The position numbers were made by a program, and so were the translations under genes. This document shows, piece after piece, positions 31,401 to 42,743 of a stretch of 64,000 bases of DNA (within the stretch, counting starts at the first letter, position 1; every line of letters begins with the position of its first letter). This DNA comes from Oryzias latipes. Lineage: Eukaryota > Chordata > Actinopteri > Beloniformes > Adrianichthyidae. The DNA lies in assembly GCF_002234675.1 (NCBI RefSeq), contig NC_019867.2:18570184-18634183 (forward strand), given 5' to 3'. The notes below the pieces were generated by a model that was not told the DNA's origin, ran no database searches, and saw nothing but the letters and a program-made list of their open reading frames with translations.

Positions 31401-34400
31401 AGATATGGAAGAAAAATCGGTGTCACAGGTGTTCAAACTCTTATTGAAGAAAACCCCTTTTTGCATTAAAAAATATCAGATTTTTTGGAGCATTTCATTT
31501 CAAATGAAACTGCAGTGACATTTACCTTCATAAAAGAGTTCTTTCTCATGTTAAGGGGGCCCGTCCAGAGATCAGTGAGGAGGGTCTGAGTGCATGAGTG
31601 TGAGACAAACGGTCTGTGACACGAGGACACTGCCAACTGCAGACACGTGAAGTGGCTCCATGCTTCCATCTCTGAGGTCAACAGTTTCATTGCCATTTGT
31701 CCGTTCTGTCGAAACGCACAATCCAACACATCCACGGCCAGCTTACCAAACTCACTGAAACACAAAAGAAACATCAAACATTGCACTGAAATAACAATCT
31801 CCATAACATTTTAATATCCTGGTCAACTAATAGAAGTGCACATTGTTGTTTTTTTTAATGGAAATGTATACAAAACATCCAAATATTTCTTTGGGGGGGG
31901 GTTAATGCCTTCAATATATAATAAAAAAGGCTAAATTCCAAACAAGTCTACTTATTTCATGCAAACTTTATAACTTACAGTGAGTCTGCCTTGAATTTTT
32001 CAGCAATGTTGTCATACATGCTGCTCAGCCGTGCTTCAAAGGCCATGGAGCGGTAAAGCTTGCAGCCCACGATGGCTCGTGCCAGCGCCTCTTCACCGTG
32101 TTGCCACAGGAATAGTGCCATCTGCTGCCGCTGCTGAAGGACCGCCCAGACAAAGAGGTCGTTGAAGTTGAAAAGGACTTGCAGTGAAGCGTCACCAAGG
32201 CTTGAGCTCAACCTCGTGTCTCGAGTGCTCCCAGGGGTCGCATCTTGATCCTAGACACAAACAAGTGGTTATAGGGGGATGGATAAAGACATACATAAAT
32301 ACATTTTAAGTGTGTAAAACTATACGTTTTATTCTCCAGGTCGAACCTAGCTGAGACAGTTAAAAACACATTGATAGACTTTTAATAGCGACCTTTGTGT
32401 TTGAATTATTCAAGCAGATTTATTTTCAAATTATCTAGATTTTCAAATAAAAAGACTCCACCTTGCGCTTGTAGGGCTGAGCAGTTCTAAAGAATTGCAA
32501 GTCCTGACGACTTCCATTCCTCCGGGAGTTTGATTTCAGTCCCAGCCTTTGTTTAGAAAAAGAGCCAGAACTGTCCCATCTTCTGTCCTACAAACCAGTG
32601 CAGACCGTAATTTGAACAGATTTGAACTTTTTTCTTTTTTTTTTTTACAGGGTGTATAGAAAACATCAATGAATAAATATCCATACTGACATTGTCCTGC
32701 ATGCGGCTGTACGCAGCTCTGAAGTGTTTTCGTGTGTAGGTGCTGCGATACGCTCCTCCTATCAGGTATTCGATCACCAGGCCAACGTCAATAAGAGAAA
32801 GACGGTAACCGGCTGGAAGAGAAGTCTACTCCATCAAACACACAAAAAGACACATAGTAAATATGCAAGCGAGGAAAAACACAAATACAAATTTTAAGAC
32901 GCAAGGTAAACAACTGGCCTGTTTTGCATCTTCAACAAGGTGCTGCAGGAAGCGCTGAGTCTGGCCCAGTGGCTGAAAAATAACATTCTTTTTATTGGAA
33001 AACAAACTGAAAATGTGTGGTCCCTCTAACAGGCAATAACACACAGAAGACAAATGTCATGTGGAGAAAGGCTAAAGTGATTTGTGGTTTCAAAAAGACA
33101 AACTAAACTTTTTAAAATACTTTATGTGGGAACTGCTGCCATTTCAAAACTATGTGCTTAGAGAAAAACCAGCAAAATTGGAATTTATTCCTTTAGTACA
33201 AATAAGTGTGAGGTAAGGCGGTGTTTCCCAAATCCAATCCTCATGGAACACAGTCCTGCCTGTTTTCCACGTTACCTTGCTTAACCCCACCTGATTCACC
33301 TCATCATCAAGCTCTGCTGAAGCCTGATTATGGCAGCCATCAAAGGCAGGTATGTTTGAGGGGGGTAGGCTTAAAAAAAAAAAGGCTGGACGGTGTTCCT
33401 CAAGGCCCAGGGCTGGGGAACCCTGAGCTGAGGACTGAAGCATATCAAAACACAATTTAAACAAAGTTTTAAACAAATTTTTCCTAACTAAATATACGCT
33501 TCAATAATGTTTGTTTAAGAGAAGCACTTTTTTTCTATTCTCAATCAAAATTTTAAAAACAGCACAAGTGTGAGAAAAGGCCAAAAACCACATAATAATT
33601 ACAGTGTTGTAAAGCTCCTCCAGACGCTCCACAGTGAGGAAGTGGCTCATGGTCATGCCGTTGTCTATCAACATTTTGACGAAACTCACACGGTCCAACA
33701 CCAGAGCATCAAGCATGGCTTTTTCTAAGGAACCAACCTGCAAACACAAATCACATGAACATCAAAATTACTTTTCTTAGGTTCCAAGCTGTCGCTCATT
33801 TCTTTTTCTTTGAGAGACGTAGTTTCAGTAAAAATGTGACCATGGTGTAGTGCTAATAAGCATCTTATGACAGGCATGTTGACGGAAAACAAACCCGACT
33901 AAACTGAGCCGAGCCTCAGGTTGTCTTTGCCTTGATCACACTTACCGGCCAGTGCTGTCCATACACCAGGATGTCTTTCTGTGCAATGTCTGCTTGGTCC
34001 CAAGCTAAAGCCATATTTAGCTGCTCTGCTGGACTGGCTTTAGTACCTGCGTTTTATTCAATGAAAAAAAATGCACACTGTAATCTCTCTTTTATGCAGA
34101 GATCAAGTCTATAACTAAAAACAACTGTAGAAAATGTACCTTTGAGTGTAGTACTTAAAATTGCTGCATCTGGTGCCATCTGATCGTCTGACTCAGAGTC
34201 AAAAATTGTAATCTGTTGAACATAAAAGTGTTTTTTGAGGAGCCTGCATGTTTAAATACTGTGTCTTCTGACTGGTCCTAAAGTGTTTTGACTCACAGAC
34301 TCTCTGTGTTCCATACACTGCTGGAGGACGGAGTAAAGACGAATCGCCTCAGTTCTCTCCACTCCAAATTCATCTCCAATTCTGGTGAGGAAGTCCTCTA

Positions 34401-37400
34401 TAATGTCAGCATCCAACTGCCTTAATGAGAGGTGCAGAATCAAAGCCACATTTCTAATCAGTTTCTGCACACCCCGTGCATAACATTTGGAGTTTATTCT
34501 CCCGCATGCATTTCTTTATAAACATTTAAGACTGTAGTCGTGAGGCCAATCCCACAACTGAAATATTATTATTGTTTTGGTCCAAACATGGGAATTACAA
34601 TGCACAGCCTCACATCCCTCTGAGTAGATGTGTGAGTTTAGGTGTTTGGCTACTATGGGATGAGCCTTTTCTTATTAAGTAGGATTTTCTATTGTAAAAG
34701 TGATCTTCTTGTGGATATGCAAAAAACTGTTTTCGTACCAGAATAAAAGATTTTCACCCCATCTTTTTAACAGCATCTTCTATGATCTATTTGTGCTGTG
34801 TCACTTCTGAAATTTATAAAATCCAAACAACTAGCAGTTAAATACAAATCCATGCATCAAGTTGGAAAAAAATGCTTCTGCACCAGAGAACCTTAAAAGG
34901 CATTGAAATATCCAGATAAGTATCAATGTCTTCCCTATTTTCTATAAACACGACATTATTTGATAAAATAACTAACACAGCAGATTTTGGTTGAAATGTA
35001 ATTCTCTAAATATGATTCATCATCATTTCCACTAATAAAAATACACATTATTGTCATTACGTCAATTTTCTTCTCAAATGTTATGTCATGTGTAGGTTGT
35101 CCAAGGATATCACAAGCACAGTGGATAAGTATTGATTTCCCCCTTAAAACACAGTTTTCTCAGCTGGATGCATCTGTTAGCACTCAGCTAATGACAGCAA
35201 GTAACAAGGTAACAAATCAGTAAGATGCAGTTATAAGCAATCGTTGCATTTGGTGGGAAGTTAGGAACCTACAAATGCTATTCCGCTGTGCACCAGTCAA
35301 AAGAAAAAGTTCATTTCTAATCCTTAAAAATTAACTCTTTTTGCTCGTTATTGGCAAAATAATAAGCAAGACAGAGACTTTGACGTCCCATGTGGACTTT
35401 GACGGACTTTATATGCATAACATGAGGCTTTTACAGCTGCCACACTAGATCTGGACCGTGTTTATTAAAATACCTGTCGTTAGCAGTCTGCTTGTGTAAA
35501 AAAGAGAGCAGGTCTGCAGCTCTTCCAGATCCTTCAAACACAAACACCGGCACAGGGGGTGCACTGCTCACATAATCCAGCACAGTGAAAACAATGGAGG
35601 GACCTCCCTCCACCACAACACACACCATAGGGACTCTTTGGTTCAATCCTGCAAACAAGACAAGAGGTGTGTGTGTGGGGAGGGGGTGTCGGGTCACATG
35701 AAGCCCCCGTTTCTTCTGCATGTTCTGCACCCACACAAACACTTACGAGGATGTATTTTCTGCTGCTGGATGTGTTTTTCCAGCTTCCTCCGAAGGCCCT
35801 GCTGGCAGCCATATTTTCCAAGTGTTCCATCATCCACCAACAGAAAATGGGAATGAAAACCGTTGAGACAGACTCTCTTGCTCAAGGGATTTCCCAGCGG
35901 CTGGTAGGGCTTGAACACCTGAACCATTGTGGGGAAAAAAGGGCACAAGGTAAGACTAATCTTCACAGAAAAACATCCATATCAGACCTTATAACCCAGC
36001 AACAAATAACAGTTTCTGTACTGACATCTCTGCCTATGAGGTCCATGTTGTTGTCAATCACTCCCCATGGCGTGATCCCAACTGTGTTTCTCTTTCTCAG
36101 GTCGTGGCCTCCGAACACTTTTACTGCCTCCCCTACATACTTAGACACACCTGGAGAGAATGTAAAGAGCTGCTAGACACATTTTAGGAACATCAATAGC
36201 TGCGTTTACATGGACAAAAGTAATCGGAATGAACGCCTAATCGGAAGAAAAATGCTTCATGTAAACACGCCGTTCGGAATATTCTGCCCCGATCAGACTC
36301 GTTTGGATCAAAATTTCTTTCCGATCGAGATAGGTGGGTAGTGCAAATTGTTGATCCGATCGTTGTGCATGTAAACAGTCCATTCCGATCGTGTATCACT
36401 ACTGCTCTGGTTTAACGTCATGCATAGACGGATGTTTCGCTCCAGAGAAGGCTTTGGAGCTCAAACAAGACTAACTGGCTGCTCCGCTGACGCCCGGCGC
36501 GGACGCTTCTGCGCTCCGCCCTCGTCCCACGGGCTCCTTGACTCTCCCTTCCTATCTTCTCTGACACCCCTCACGGGGGGCGTCGGGGAGGAGCGCTTCG
36601 TGCCCTGGCTGCCATTGGACGGAGTGAACCGTATCTCTGAGCAGAGCAGCTGGACTTATAGCTTTGTGTTTGAGGGGAGAGGAGGGGAGGATGCTTTGTT
36701 ACGTGTGGGAGACTTCGGACTGCCATCCATCCCGCAGTTCTATGTGAACCAGCCGAATTCAGGAGAACCATGTCTCCCTTCTCCGAGCAGAGCTCAGGCC
36801 AGCTCACACAGCGGCTTTGGGGCACTGTGTGAGCTTTTCAAAGCAGAAATGCCGCTCAGTCCTTAGAACTGTTGAAACAATCACGTGGATTTGTGTTTCC
36901 AGTCGTGTCCTGACAAAATAAAGGCTGATGTTATTCCCACATAATTACGTACAGCTATGATGCAGATTGCAGCATTTCCCGCATGGATTTTATGTTCATC
37001 TAGGCTAAATGTTGTTGTTAGCACATGTTAGCCTTCACCTAACCCTTCTTCCGGCTTCGTTCTGCCACAAAAAAGTTCCAACCACACAGATTAAAAATAA
37101 AATGATGAGCAAACAGGTGCTTCATTATAAACATAACATTAACAAAAGCACATTAAGAAGATCATCTCATATATTACAAAGCTGCTACATTTATGCATGT
37201 GGCAGCTCCACTTGTTTACAGCGGGAGTCATTTCCTCTTCAGAAACAGAACTGGGCATGTGCAAATGATTTATTCCGACCGAAAGTGCGACCATGTAAAC
37301 GTTTGTTCTAATCGGAAAAGGAAATTCTAGGCCCATGTGGACGGTTGATTTCTAATCCGACCAAAAAACCGGATTTTGGATGATATAGGCCCTTTAAGAT

Positions 37401-39485
37401 CGGACACTAAAACTATTCAAGTTCTTGCATTCAGGTGGATAAATATGAGCAGAACTCAAGCTTAGAACATAACTGGTTAACAGTGTCTAGGCATTTCAAC
37501 AGTAGACTGGGGCATTGGCGGATGCCCAGTGTAATTTTTAGGTAAAAAAGAACCGCAAACCTTTTTCTTACTTACCCGTATTAATCCCATCGGTGAGTAT
37601 CCATCCCCCTGTGCTAAGGGCAGCAGTAATCAGCCCCTTGCTAAAGGCTTGCATAACTTTTGGGGGCAAGACAAAGTTTTCTGTGCCTCCCTGGACCGTC
37701 AGCAGCAGTTTGGGTCTCTCCATCTGCCATTCCCTCAGCATCAGCTGCAGTAAAGCTTCTGGCTTGGAGTCCACAGCCACACGAACGTACTGAAAATACA
37801 TGGAACTGCTCTTTGAGCTCTTCTCAGTGACTGTTTTGTCATAACTGTGGATAGCATCTCAGCTATTATACAACTCAATTAAGTCTCTTTATACCATAAC
37901 AAACCAAAGTTTAGACAACCACAGGAAGCTAAACCTCTGTCTAAACGCAGAAAGGTTGAATTTGGGTTGTAGCTTGTAAAAGAACACTGAACTTTTATTT
38001 CTAATACTCAAATAAGAGCTGATCAAACAAATTTCTTTGACTAATGAAACAAATAGTCATTACGATTACAGACCTTGGCTCGACACACTCGTGTGGCTGT
38101 GTCTTCAAAATCTATGGTCCCATAAGCATTGGTGGGACTAGCTCTAGTATGGACCTCGATGGACCAGTCCTCTTCCATCTCTTGTCCAGAAGCAGCATAG
38201 AAAGATAATGGAGGAACAGACTCCTGCCAGGAATGTTCCCCCACGAGACGACCACAACAACACCTAAGAGATACACAGAGGTTGTGTTAAACTTTTCAAC
38301 CTTCTCTTCACTTTGAAGCTGGAGTTTTACTAAAAAAAGGATTTTGAGCATTGCCAAAAGAAATGTTTTTAAGATAAATTGTTAGAGCAAATTGTAAAGC
38401 AGTGTGAAGAGTGCTCAATAAAGGTTATATAATCAGACACAAAAAAAACTTGGCAAAGGTCAAACCTATTTTAGACTAAAAAATGCAACTTTTTACTATT
38501 CAAAAAGCTAGACAAAAAAACAAAATGACCACTCTTACTAAGGAATGTCGGCATTAAAACAAGAAAATAAAAATGCATGGATCATGGATGGAGCACAGCC
38601 TCATGATAAACACCAAAGAGGCATTTCACTGAACAAATGAAAGCGCTACAACTCCTCCTTTCTTCCTGCTGCCCACCCTTCCTCTCCCCCTCCCTTTTTT
38701 GTCCTTGAGTTTGTTTTCTTCCACTTGATTGTGTTTTTAATGACACAATTCCAACCACCAAATATTATTTCGGATTCTGTCATTATTTTTTCGGTCGCCC
38801 CACAGTTCAGCTAAAGCTTCAGAAATGTGTGAGTCAAGCAAAAAGTAATCACCAAAAAAAGTTTACATAAAAAAGTAGGTAGAGAGTAAAAGCACCATAA
38901 AATGTGCACAGTAATAAACAGGGGGAATTCACAGAAATGCAGCTCTTGTGAAAGTGTGTCAGAGTGAAATCATCATAGTAATGCATACATAAAATCAAGA
39001 GGGTATACAATACCTGATCAAGTTTTGGCATATTTGACATACTGGAACACATCTGTGAGAAAGAGGAAATGACAAAAAATAATAATAAGTCAGCTTTTCT
39101 TTCTGGACACAGGGGTGAATTGTAAAGCATCTTTTTCTCTGAAAAAAAAGTTTGTGCAACTGCTGTGCATTTTAAGCTGGCTACAAATTAAAATAACTTA
39201 GTTTCTAAGAATTAGTAAAGCTGGTTTTTAGGTTTTTTTCCTAAGACAGATTTACCTGTGTTGGTCCCATGAAGAAGGGATGAACCTCACACACTCCCTC
39301 TTGAAGAGGGTCTCTTCAATCCAAGACTTTCGTGACTGAAGAAAAAAAAAAGCATTCTGGATTAGATATGAAGCTGCACATTTTGGGGGCTGTTTTATCC
39401 TCGTTCAAAAATAGAAATAAATAAAAACAACATTATTGTTAAGAAGGAATGAAAAAAAATAAGTGACCTTTCCTGTAAAACTCAT
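19442..39485 (-). CDS. trpm6: TRPM6 channel-kinase (Mg2+/Ca2+ channel fused to alpha-kinase), 39 exons
   Basis: Plasma-membrane divalent cation channel with a C-terminal alpha-kinase; TRPM6 serves Mg2+ uptake in transporting epithelia. The 39 phase-consistent coding exons sum to 5775 nt (1924 aa; human 2022, also 39 exons). Exons 1-8: 39485-39468, 39335-39256, 38263-38074, 37789-37576, 36150-36026, 35918-35747, 35648-35474, 34420-34297. Exon 12 (32972-about 32915) has an uncertain donor. TM segments begin in exon 17 (30091-29939, [12 protein letters not shown], about aa 745) and end in exon 22 (27169-27055). The pore GEVYAGEID (exon 21, 28099-27925) keeps both acidic residues, and the TRP region [13 protein letters not shown] is in exon 23 (26969-26773). 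A coiled-coil region ([15 protein letters not shown]) follows in exon 25 (26158-25720). Kinase exons are 20649-20351, 20222-20140, 20057-19852, 19745-19694 and 19598-19442. Catalytic Lys (YVAKAF), [15 protein letters not shown] and the zinc ligands FSHWTYE and KHTCNLCC are intact. The C-tail is short. The start (MSFTGK) is the least certain part. Confidence 0.95.
21848..21957 (-). other. trpm6 exon 28 with two possible donors
   Basis: The exon in the linker before the kinase (starting [13 protein letters not shown]) can stop at 21890 (ACG followed by GTAAAG) or run to 21848 (CCG followed by GTAACT). The longer form adds 14 in-frame codons ([10 protein letters not shown] plus flanking). Both keep phase 0 with the next exon at 21742-21640, so alternative donor use would give two in-frame proteins in the serine-rich linker, where TRPM kinases autophosphorylate. 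Confidence 0.4.
23277..24906 (+). mobile_element. Tc1/mariner-family DNA transposon, decayed but nearly full length
   Basis: About 1.63 kb element in trpm6 intron 25, on the opposite strand to the gene. Terminal inverted repeats of about 210 bases (23277-23498 and 24690-24906) start GGTGGACAAAATTGTTGG. Each arm has a second inner repeat of the same type (near 23470 and 24700, GGACAAAAATGATGG), the inverted-repeat/direct-repeat layout of fish Tc1 elements. The right end abuts a TA target dinucleotide; at the left the matching position reads CA, probably a mutated TA. The transposase reads left to right and is listed separately. The intact arms suggest fairly recent activity. Confidence 0.95.
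23639..24688 (+). pseudogene. Tc1-family transposase, DD34E type, inactivated
   Basis: Begins [20 protein letters not shown] at about 23657, with paired helix-turn-helix domains ([20 protein letters not shown] linker with GRGRKRK hook). The catalytic motifs [13 protein letters not shown] and [11 protein letters not shown] give the D, D, E triad with DD34E spacing. The protein is about 340 residues in family terms. The stretch 24190-24270 is out of frame relative to the family, where the usual GGGSVMFWGCFAASG block is read in another frame. A TAA interrupts the expected KNTQEWL at about 24428. It is therefore inactive as it stands, although little else is damaged. Confidence 0.9.
27660..27860 (+). 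repeat. Probable LINE 3'-tail fragment
   Basis: A run of text like the 3' ends of fish LINEs (GGGTGGGATGATATAAG, then CTTCCTTCCACTCC, ending in TTTCAAATAAA and an A-run) lies in trpm6 intron 21. No coding part is preserved. The family is not certain. Confidence 0.35.
30200..31480. repeat. Interspersed repeat block in trpm6 intron 16
   Basis: The intron between the exons ending at 31526 and starting at 30091 is filled with text of repeat character, such as CCAGCTCCTCCCAATCC near 30300, ATATAGGCCCTTTAGTCC near 30645, and a GC-richer block near 30420-30510. ATATAGGCCCTTTA also occurs at about 37384, at the end of another repeat. No transposase or reverse transcriptase remnant was seen, so it is probably a non-autonomous DNA element or a composite of several. 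Confidence 0.35.
33215..33430. mobile_element. Short MITE (hAT-like non-autonomous element)
   Basis: About 215 bases in trpm6 intron 11 with imperfect terminal inverted repeats. The left end reads GTGTTTCCCAAATCCAATCC and the right end, reversed, GGGTTCCCCAGCCCTGGGCC followed by TTGAGGAACACC. This pattern of ends is common for small hAT-type MITEs in fish. There is no coding capacity. An A-run at 33372-33383 lies inside. Confidence 0.6.
36197..37395. mobile_element. Non-autonomous DNA transposon (MITE-like) in trpm6 intron 4
   Basis: The left end carries GCTGCGTTTACATGGACA and repeated AATCGGAA/GATCGG words. The right part has inverted relatives (CATGTAAACGTTTG, GGCCCATGTGGACGG, TAATCCGACC), so the two arms can pair. 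Between them lies a CpG-richer core (36420-36870) that is open for 148 codons but resembles no protein I know. A second, shorter relative of the right arm is at 57290-57620. The superfamily was not resolved. Confidence 0.6.
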
Positions 39486-40856
39486 AGTGGTGCCAGTAAA
39501 ACATCCTAGATCCTAACGGAGTCAAATGTCACCCCTTCCCAACACAAACACCTAGCAGCAGCCTCACACGCAACAAAATGCAGACAGGACCTGAGCTATA
39601 ACAGCCAACCCCTTATTTAGCTTTGGAGATTTCTTTTTTCCTCATGCCTTCCCTGTTTTTGTTAAGTCTTTGCTCAATTTCTCAGCCAGGTTTAACAATA
39701 GCCTCACAGAGGAAAGCACAGTTGGTAGGAAGCACACAAACATCCCCTTCCTGAGATTAGCTCACATAATTGGAAAGTTGGTGTACTCCCACTTACAGTC
39801 AGCCAGCGTAAATACTAAACAAAGTGCTGCTCATTTTGTTCACTGGGTTCTGAATAGGAACAGATTCTCTAACAAAAATAAATATATAGAAAGAATCAAT
39901 ATGAACCATGTAAAACAATTGCAGCCACTTTTAACATTAAGAATAAAATAAACAAACAACTAAAAGGTTAAAATACTTTTAAGTTAATCATTCCAGAGTT
40001 ATTATGGTTTTGTAAATGTTTAAATTAATTTATTCACAACCAAAGTGTTCTGCAAACATGCAGCTATCCAGAATAATAATGAAGGAAAATGTTCAACTGT
40101 GTTCGACACATTTTCAGTTCAGTTTCACTAAAAAACCCTCACGACATAGTTTAATCCTGAATAAACACGTTGCATTAGATTTTCATAAGGTCACTTAACA
40201 CTTATGTTAGTTTCAGGTTTTTCTAAATTAAAATTCAATTTCAAATTTAAGGGCAGGGATGCCCAGTTAAGTTTAGTCTGTTTAGTTTAGTTTGCCTTTT
40301 GAATTCTATGACTTCATGTTCCTTATGATTTAATGTTTACTTTGCAATTACCAGTATGAAGCCTATTGAGATGACTATTGCTATTGGGATATATACATAT
40401 AAATGAACTGAATTGAAAGTTTAAAAGATTTAAAAAGTACAGGTACAATATCAAATATTTAAAAAGAAGGCAAATCTTATCCGAAATGACTTAAAAAAAT
40501 GTGAAAATATTTATTTAACATAAATTCAATGAGATTTTTTTTTGGGGGGGGGGGGGGTCATATTAAATGAAATATTGGTTTATTTTAAATTGTCAATATT
40601 TTAATTAAGAATATTATACCACTCGTTTTTTCTTTGTGGTTTAATCCGAATTAGGGTTTTTGTGTTGTTTTTAATTTAGCTTATTTTTTTTTAAAGATTT
40701 GTATTTTAATACAAATATCAAGAAATAATTCCCATTTTTATGTTTACTTGCAGACCCAGTTCGCCTCAACATATCTGAGACAGTCCAATACTTTTTTGCC
40801 TTTACTTTACTTCAAACATTTATTCGGCATACCAAATTAATTTTTGTTTGCAGTTG

Positions 40857-40888
<32 letters not shown>
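40857..40888. repeat. Poly(T) tract
   Basis: A run of about 30 T lies upstream of trpm6, seen on the minus strand as poly(A). It may be the tail of a decayed retroposon, but no body is recognisable beside it. Confidence 0.7.
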
Positions 40889-40892
<4 letters not shown>

Positions 40893-41199
40893 CAATGGCT
40901 GTTCTCGGCCACCGTACTATATGATACATTTGACATATTTCGTTTTATTATTCAGCTGTACTGCCTAGCTAACTCGCTTCTAAAGTTTATCCAGGTGATA
41001 AACCTTTGGCTAAAACTTCAAACCACAGCTAAACTTAGCTAACATCAAAGTTAGCAATTAGCTAATTAGTTAATAAATCGCCCTGCTTCTGTCTTAAATG
41101 GATACATTCTAAAAACTAGCTGAAAATAAAAATCCTAAGTGATCTGTATGCAGCACCACCTTTTTTTTTTCCAAACTTACCATGTTTGTATCGTTCAGA

Positions 41200-41398
41200 T
41201 GGAGCACGCAGAAGTGTTGAGGTCTACCGTCGACCCTCATTCAAACCCCGCCGCTTCATCATTCCTCCGCCCGGCAGGCCGCTCCTTTATCAGCCGCAGG
41301 TCCAAAGGGCGCCGGGCCTTCCAAGAAGCCTGGAGGACTTCGTGACCTCCTTCTTAAAACCTGTTTATACCTCCGTAGCGGTCAACGACGTTCTATGA
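41200..41398 (+). CDS. Possible unrecognised small coding exon, proline/arginine-rich
   Basis: After a splice-acceptor-like TATCGTTCAG (ending at 41199), a GC-rich frame runs open to TGA at 41396-41398, about 65 codons. It reads through segments such as VEVYRRPSFKPRRFIIPPPG and LEDFVTSFLKPVYTSVAVND. There is no in-frame ATG in this piece, so it would be the last exon of a + strand gene. I do not recognise the sequence. Against it, the block is GC-rich and a second + frame is also open, so chance is possible. It could instead be a trpm6 promoter or 5'UTR block. Confidence 0.25.
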
Positions 41399-41917
41399 CC
41401 TCATTACCCTTTTTAATGGCACAGAAACCCACTGAACACACAGGTGATGAATGAAAACCCCCGTGATGAACGGGAACCTGCTCATTTAGCACTTTGTTTG
41501 TGTCATAGCGCTCACTCAAAACAACAACAAAAAAGGCTCCTGAAAATGTTATGTTGTTTTTCAAAATTGAAAATTTGGTGGCCAGAAATGAAACTGGATT
41601 CAAAAACGGTTTAATACAAAGACTTTTTTTATTATTAACAAAACTGATACAGCATTTGGATAACACTAGTAGCAGGTTGACTACAAAGCATCAAACGCTT
41701 TAGTGGCTCACACAAAGCTGTTAAATCTGCTGGTAGATGATCTGCTGCTTAAGAAGTTCCCATTTAAGTCAGCAACACCAAGAACTTAACAGGCAGGATA
41801 AACTTGCCTCTGTGTTTTGGTTTTAAGGTGTCTGACCCTGTCTTCACCATGTCCATCGATTGTGAAAATGGGTCAAATAGATATACGTATGTATTAGGAA
41901 TGGTTAACTTTTTATCT

Positions 41918-42743
41918 TCAACTCTCCATGGCATCTGAACATGAGTCACTGATTTTTGAGTGTTCCTTTGTCTTGGAATCTGCCCCAGGACCATCATCCA
42001 GCAGGGAAAGGTCAAGTTCAGGTAAGGGGACTCTCCAAAAGTGGAAGGAGTTGTATGTGCAGTCTTCACTCTGCGAGATGTCAACTGCCTGAAATTAAAC
42101 AGAATAATCAAAGTAAGCATTGGCAAACGAATCCAATGATTTGCAACTTCAGAAAAACAATCAGTTTAAGGAAAATGACGGTGGGAGAAATGACTTGACA
42201 GTTTAGTGGGAAAACAAGCCAGATTTAATGTGCAAATAGCGACATCTAGCGGATGATTACGATCACTACACTGTAGTTTTCTTAGAAATGCAAAACAGGC
42301 TAATCATATCCCCATATGGTACGAAACTCTTAAATACTGCACGCTGTAAAAAAAAAAAATCATACTTTATTTTTTTCTTGAGAAATTGCTGCTTCCGACC
42401 GAACGAAATCCTTCCGAGATCGTTTCTTGTTTGTGAAAGCGAAGGAGCTGCGAAGATCCTGGAAACTTCCAGAGATCGGTTCCGTCAAAACATTCGCCAC
42501 GTGCTTCCTCGGGTGGCCGACTGCAGTCCTAAGACAAAAGCCCGTGTCTTTTTCCTCTGGGGTCTCTTCATCGTCAAAGCAGTGCGGCCTCTTTCTGCAA
42601 CGGTTTCCCAACAATGCTAGGAGGGATGGCACACCTCCGACTGAAGCCATGCTGTCCACCTGTATGTCAATACTGTGAAATAGAGGACGGTGTTTCTTAG
42701 GGGAGAGCTCGTGCAGCGTGCTCTCCGCGTTTCTCTTGGCCAT
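41918..42743 (-). CDS. c9orf40: C9orf40-like uncharacterised protein, two exons
   Basis: Two exons, 42743-42366 and 42088-41918, join in phase 0 to give 182 aa (human C9orf40 194 aa). As in the human protein, it starts MAKR and ends in MES, with the one clear conserved block, YNSFHFWRVPLPELDLSLLD, matching the human YNTFQYWRNPLPPIDLADL region. The N-terminal two thirds are basic and low in structure, with nuclear-localisation-like clusters (SPKKHRP, NKKRSRK). The function is not established. The position between trpm6 and carnmt1 on the same strand is as in human 9q21. The start is the ATG at 42743; the GTG just before it is not a start. Confidence 0.85.

Larger units (their letters stand above)
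39486..41917. other. Region between trpm6 start and c9orf40 stop
   Basis: Contains the trpm6 promoter and 5'UTR (not delimited), AT-rich sequence, a G-run at 40543-40557, a long T-run at 40857-40888, and the GC-rich block at 41177-41400 listed separately. The reverse complement of AATAAA at about 41628 is a plausible c9orf40 polyadenylation signal. Confidence 0.5.

Noticed and set aside
35667-36176. 169-codon + strand frame over trpm6 exons
   Set aside because: Antisense shadow of trpm6 exons 5 and 6, whose minus-strand reading matches TRPM6.
36420-36866. 148-codon open frame in trpm6 intron 4
   Set aside because: It lies inside the MITE-like element, is CpG-rich and resembles no transposase; best read as the element's core.
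19442-39485. TRPM7 rather than TRPM6
   Set aside because: Segments such as [20 protein letters not shown] and the coiled-coil/linker text match TRPM6 better, and the 9q21-type neighbours agree.
42288-42620. 110-codon + strand frame
   Set aside because: Antisense shadow of c9orf40 exon 1.
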